Origin: Candidatus Saccharibacteria bacterium UBA1050
Lineage (GTDB): Bacteria; Patescibacteriota; Saccharimonadia; Saccharimonadales; Saccharimonadaceae
NCBI GenBank assembly: GCA_002316545.1
Contig: DCDR01000002.1
Coordinates: 24,495-88,494 of the forward strand
Reading direction: 5' to 3'
Length of the DNA stretch: 64,000 bases
Shown: piece after piece, positions 61,206-64,000 of the stretch
How positions within the stretch are numbered: the first letter of the stretch is position 1
How the letters are laid out: each line of letters opens with the position of its first letter
The notes under the pieces: generated by a model
Databases searched by the model: none
What the model saw: only the letters and a program-made list of their open reading frames with translations
What the model was told of the DNA's origin: nothing
Position numbers and translations under genes: made by a program

Positions 61206-61972
61206 TACTCAGCAATCCTCTCCAGCAGCTCTTTTGCTACCGTTTTGTAGGCCCTTGCACCCTTAGAGAATCGGTCGTACACGCCAATCGGCACACCGTG
61301 GCTTGGTGCTTCTGCCAATCGGATATTACGCGGAATGACGGTTTTGAATACTTTGCCCGGGAAGTGTTTTTTAATCTCTTCGTGCACTTGGCCGCTCAAT
61401 GTCGTGCGACCGTCTACCATTGTCGGCAACACGCCCACTAAGTCTAATGTAGGGTTCATGTTTTTTCGTACCAATTTCATGGTTTCAAGCAATTGCCCAA
61501 GCCCTTCAAGTGCATAAAATTCTGCTTGCACCGGCAGCAAAACATAGCGTGAAGCAATCAATCCGTTGACTGTAAGTAGGCTCAGGCTTGGTGGGTTATC
61601 AATGATAACGATATCGTAGCCTGCTGTGTTGGTGATAGCATTTTTTAGCCTCGTAAATCTACGGCTCGCCTTCGCAAGTTCAACCTCGGTGTTTGCCAAA
61701 TGTGGCGTAGCTGGTGCGATAAATAAATTTTTATGCTTGGTTTCAAGCACGACTTCCTGGAGAACTTTCGTTTCTAGTAGTACATCACTCATCGTACCTG
61801 TCTCGAGTTGTTGCTTGTTGATACCGAGGCCACTGCTGGCATTTCCCTGTGGGTCAAAGTCGATAAGCAGCGTTTTTTTACCACTCTTTGCAAGATAATA
61901 GGCCAGGTTAACGGCACTGGTTGTTTTACCCACACCGCCCTTTTGGTTCGTCACTGAAATTACAGTAGTCAC
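61205..61972 (-). CDS. parA: chromosome partitioning ATPase ParA
   Basis: This 255-aa ATPase has the deviant Walker A KGGVGKTTSA (residues 11-20), DFDPQGNASSGLGI and IIDNPPSLSLLTVN. It is the Soj/ParA type that segregates the chromosome with ParB. The start is GTG 61972. A TATAAT box (62004-62009) gives a leader of about 30 nt with a weak GAGGGA site. Confidence 0.94.
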   Translation of the reverse strand: MTTVISVTNQKGGVGKTTSAVNLAYYLAKSGKKTLLIDFDPQGNASSGLGINKQQLETGTMSDVLLETKVLQEVVLETKHKNLFIAPATPHLANTEVELAKASRRFTRLKNAITNTAGYDIVIIDNPPSLSLLTVNGLIASRYVLLPVQAEFYALEGLGQLLETMKLVRKNMNPTLDLVGVLPTMVDGRTTLSGQVHEEIKKHFPGKVFKTVIPRNIRLAEAPSHGVPIGVYDRFSKGARAYKTVAKELLERIAE

Positions 61973-62031
61973 GCTGTTTATTGTTCCCTCATCGTTACGT
62001 TGTATTATACCACGAGCACTACTAAAAGCTG

Positions 62032-62037
62032 TATAGT
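62032..62037 (+). promoter_or_regulatory. -10 box TATAGT of the HAD gene
   Basis: TATAGT lies six bases before ATG 62044. It is divergent from the parA promoter. No Shine-Dalgarno is present. Confidence 0.6.
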
Positions 62038-62043
62038 AGTAGC

Positions 62044-62703
62044 ATGAGCCTTCGCGCAGTTATTGTGGACTTTGATGACACGCTGGTTATGAGTGAAGAA
62101 GCCTGTTTTTATCTTGAAAATGAGGCCTTACGGCGCATAGGCCGCCAGCCGATGACTCGTGAGGTGCACCTAAAATCTTGGGGCATACCTATTGCTGAAG
62201 CAATTCAGCTGCGGTCACCTGGCGTTGATGTATTACAGTATATTGCCCCTGCCAATCAAGTTCATTCTGAAATGATTGCGTCAGGCAAAATCGATGTTGT
62301 TTCAGATGAAAACCTCGCCGTGCTCGATTCACTCGCTGATGACGGTATGCAGCTATTTATCATTACGTCTCGCACAGAAGATGAAGCACGACATTTGATG
62401 GATGACACCCATCACGTTGGAAGTCGCTTTGCACACATTTACCACGCGGGTAACTCCACGCACGTCAAACCAGATCCACGAGTATTCGACAGCCTACTTT
62501 CAATCTATCAGCTCCGTCCTGAAGAGTGTCTGTACGTTGGCGATTCTCCTTCAGACGGTGTTGCAGCTAAAGGCGCTGGAATTTTGTTTGTAGCTTGTCT
62601 TGAAAGTGGCCTTCGCACGCCAGAGGATTTTAGCGCCATCAAGCCAGATTATTCTATAAACCACTTCAGCGAGATCATCGATATAGTAAAACACCTCCGC
62701 TAG
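62044..62703 (+). CDS. HAD family hydrolase
   Basis: This 219-aa phosphatase of the HAD superfamily has motif I DFDDTLV (residues 10-16, nucleophile Asp), motif II in IITSRTEDEA, a Lys in KPDPRVFDSL and motif IV in YVGDSPSDG. It resembles phosphoglycolate-phosphatase-like or nucleotidase members, but the substrate cannot be fixed. Its stop codon lies inside a terminator hairpin. Confidence 0.88.
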   Translation: MSLRAVIVDFDDTLVMSEEACFYLENEALRRIGRQPMTREVHLKSWGIPIAEAIQLRSPGVDVLQYIAPANQVHSEMIASGKIDVVSDENLAVLDSLADDGMQLFIITSRTEDEARHLMDDTHHVGSRFAHIYHAGNSTHVKPDPRVFDSLLSIYQLRPEECLYVGDSPSDGVAAKGAGILFVACLESGLRTPEDFSAIKPDYSINHFSEIIDIVKHLR

Positions 62704-62713
62704 GAGGTGTTTT
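62688..62713. terminator. bidirectional terminator between HAD and rplU
   Basis: An 11-bp perfect stem (aaaacacctcc and its complement) with a 4-base loop lies over the HAD stop codon (TAG at 62701-62703). A-rich and T-rich arms serve both convergent genes. Confidence 0.8.
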
Positions 62714-62720
62714 GTTGGCG

Positions 62721-63029
62721 TTATTTGCCGATAGAGGCAATCTGGATTCGGCTATGCTTTTGGCGATGTCCGGTTTCCTTGTGCACGCGCTTTTTGGCTT
62801 TGTAGCGAATAATTCGGAGCTTGTCGCCCTTTACTTCTTCGTCAACAACCTTAGCTTTTACGCTCACACCTTTCACTGTCGGGGCACCAACGGTAGATTT
62901 ATCACCGTCGATTACCATGAGTGCGTCTAGGCTGAGCTCTTTTGTTCCATCCGGGAGGCGGTCCACCAGGAGGGTCTCTTTTTCGGCGACAACATACTGT
63001 TTACCGCCGACCTTTACGACTGCTTTCAT
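62721..63029 (-). CDS. rplU: 50S ribosomal protein L21
   Basis: This 102-aa protein has the L21 pattern MKAVVKVGGKQYVVAEKETLLVDRL at the N-terminus and YKAKKRVHKETGHRQKHSRIQI at the C-terminus. An AAGGAAG Shine-Dalgarno precedes the ATG. In most bacteria rpmA follows it; here rpmA is about 46 kb away. Confidence 0.96.
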   Translation of the reverse strand: MKAVVKVGGKQYVVAEKETLLVDRLPDGTKELSLDALMVIDGDKSTVGAPTVKGVSVKAKVVDEEVKGDKLRIIRYKAKKRVHKETGHRQKHSRIQIASIGK

Positions 63030-63064
63030 GTAACTTCCTTGTTAGTTAATAATCAATCTAAGCA

Positions 63065-63093
63065 ATTATAACAGATGTGGCTTCGCTATTCAA
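63065..63093 (-). promoter_or_regulatory. promoter of rplU
   Basis: On the minus strand TTGAAT (63093-63088), a 17-base spacer and TATAAT (63070-63065) give a leader of about 27 nt before the ATG. Confidence 0.7.
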
Positions 63094-63266
63094 GTAGTAT
63101 CTACTCTTGCTGATCTGAGTCATCATGTCAACAGCTTTAATTTACTTTAGTTCATTTTCATGATTTAATAATATAATCTGCGCTTTCTTGTGTAGAAGTG
63201 AGCTTTCTGCTCAATCAGTGAGTCCGAATATATTCGTTGATTCCTGATTTAACAACCTGGTATTGC

Positions 63267-63412
63267 TACAATCTGGCTTTTTTTGCGTTATTCCGTAGGC
63301 TGTCTGTGTCGCTGTACTAACATACAGCCATACTGACGGCCTACAGGAACGGCCAGTCTTGCTCCACGGGGCAAGGACGTACAACCCTCTCGGGACACAC
63401 CCGGGCGGTACG
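63267..63412 (+). promoter_or_regulatory. structured 5' leader of the GC-rich secreted-protein gene
   Basis: CTGATT (63244-63249), a 17-base spacer and TACAAT (63267-63272) could start a transcript near 63279. It carries three tandem stem-loops. The first has an outer 10-bp stem (63295-63304/63335-63344, one wobble) and a nested 6-bp hairpin (63311-63316/63323-63328). The second is a 7-bp hairpin (63358-63364/63369-63375). The third has an outer 5-bp stem (63378-63382/63408-63412) and an inner CGGG/CCCG stem. It resembles a riboswitch or ribosomal leader, but matches no known class. The AT-rich stretch 63094-63243 shows only a lone TATAAT (63172-63177) and no gene. Confidence 0.5.
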
Positions 63413-63424
63413 AAAGGAACCTCG

Positions 63425-64000
63425 ATGAAGCTCCCTCTCCGAAAGCCCAAATTCGGGCTGTTCGTCGTGCTGATGGCCTTGATGGCCCTCTTGCTCGGCG
63501 GGACTCCGAACGCCTCCGCCATGGAGTCCGACGACTTCCAGGTGGGCTCGTCATCACAGTCTGACAACTGTGATGACGTGCTCGCCTCTGACAACACCAT
63601 CGTGTCGGTGGCCTCCTTCGTGATGAACAGGGCCACCGCCTCCGACAGCGGCACCTTCAACAACTGCATCAAGCCGGTCCAGACGGACCCGCTGCCGCCG
63701 ACACGAACGCCTGCCGACTGCGTCCAAGGCGGATCGCTGACGGTTCCGGTCCAGACGGACCCGAACGTCAAGGGCGTCAAGGTGGACGGCAAGCGACGTG
63801 CGCTGCCCTACACGACCAACACGCCCGGCAACCACGTCGTCGACTACCTCTACACCAAGGTGGCCAGGGTCGCGCACGACCCCTCGGGTCCCTACCCGGT
63901 CGAGGCACAGCTGGCGTGTGGTGGCAAGGTGGTCCCGCCCTGTGGCAAGGGCTCGGCCAAGGTCGTCACCAACTGCAAGGCGCTCCACAACGCCGCAAGG
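63425..64000 (+). CDS. secreted Cys-rich protein of foreign composition (partial)
   Basis: This ORF is open for 192 codons and runs off the window. It starts at ATG 63425 with a GAAAGGA Shine-Dalgarno. A basic N-terminus and hydrophobic core (about residues 10-26, then TPNASA cleavage site near residue 32) form a signal peptide. The mature part contains six Cys (near residues 49, 81, 99, 165, 173 and 182), a twice-repeated PVQTDP segment and a polar, Pro/Gly-rich composition. It was not recognised. Codons are almost all G/C-ending, unlike the genome. It may come from an actinobacterial host or be assembly chimerism. Confidence 0.7.
   Translation, partial: MKLPLRKPKFGLFVVLMALMALLLGGTPNASAMESDDFQVGSSSQSDNCDDVLASDNTIVSVASFVMNRATASDSGTFNNCIKPVQTDPLPPTRTPADCVQGGSLTVPVQTDPNVKGVKVDGKRRALPYTTNTPGNHVVDYLYTKVARVAHDPSGPYPVEAQLACGGKVVPPCGKGSAKVVTNCKALHNAAR
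63674..63763 (+). repeat. 18-bp exact direct repeat inside the secreted-protein gene
   Basis: The same 18 bases (ccggtccagacggacccg) occur at 63674-63691 and 63746-63763, 72 bp (24 codons) apart in the same frame. Both encode PVQTDP. Exact nucleotide identity is notable against diverged surroundings. Confidence 0.8.

Noticed and set aside
63211..63988. Long minus-strand open frames over the GC-rich end region
   Set aside because: They are shadows caused by high GC. The plus-strand frame has a Shine-Dalgarno, signal peptide and G/C third positions.
1..64000. CRISPR arrays, insertion sequences, prophage genes, rRNA and tRNA genes
   Set aside because: No regularly spaced repeats, transposase, integrase or phage structural genes, and no rRNA or tRNA signature, were found on reading both strands.

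Overview
The window looks like a chromosomal segment of a Candidatus Saccharibacteria (TM7, Patescibacteria/CPR) genome or a close relative. The evidence is the dense short-gene layout, compact single-copy housekeeping genes, no biosynthetic gene except one pyrimidine enzyme, a short ProRS, and small membrane proteins of no known family. Both release factors (prfB, prfA) are present and TGA is used as a stop, so the standard bacterial code applies rather than the Gracilibacteria/SR1 code. No rRNA, tRNA, CRISPR array, integrase or insertion sequence was seen.

Layout. 25-7435 (minus strand): a histidine phosphatase, TfoX-N, peptidase E, an acetyltransferase, a 2-hydroxyacid dehydrogenase, FKBP, an AT-rich KAP P-loop NTPase and glyS. 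7497-16126: hypotheticals, an HK-RR-recO operon, xseAB, a flippase-like membrane protein and a Trm11-like methyltransferase. 16209-21658: rpmA, two small unknowns, an orphan response regulator, then ftsE-ftsX-CHAP hydrolase-ctpA, a cell-division hydrolase module. 21694-33381: a membrane protein, prfB, a murD-type ligase overlapping a PP-loop protein that fits the MurL glutamate epimerase, an M16 peptidase, secA, hpf, pyrD and serS. 33509-40337: a methyltransferase, two ABC systems and a DUF2207 protein. 40398-50793: lysS, greA, proS, CPBP protease, rseP, uppS, polyprenyl synthase, frr, recF, tsf and rpsB. This keeps the common rpsB-tsf-pyrH-frr-uppS-cdsA-dxr-rseP-proS order, but pyrH, cdsA and dxr are absent. 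51326-63029: a zincin, rpmE, prfA, an SsgA-like protein, prmC, htrA, an LCP protein, lepB, parB, parA, a HAD hydrolase and rplU.

Two stretches stand apart: 50950-51322 and about 63290 to the window end. Both are strikingly GC-rich with G/C-ending codons. Each carries a gene with a clear Shine-Dalgarno and elaborate RNA secondary structure: a two-TM CxxC protein followed by a branched terminator, and a secreted Cys-rich protein preceded by three stem-loops and running off the window. Their style resembles Actinobacteria, the usual hosts of Saccharibacteria, and differs sharply from the resident genes. Host-derived transfer and assembly chimerism are both possible.

A second genome-wide signature is that many genes have a -10 hexamer (TATAAT/TATACT/TACAAT/TATAGT) only 6-10 nt before the start codon and no Shine-Dalgarno, implying leaderless mRNAs. 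Functionally the window is rich in envelope and division functions (FtsEX, CHAP hydrolase, LCP, MurD/MurL, UppS, SsgA-like, LepB, HtrA, RseP), suiting an epibiont with its own Gram-positive-type wall that imports its precursors.
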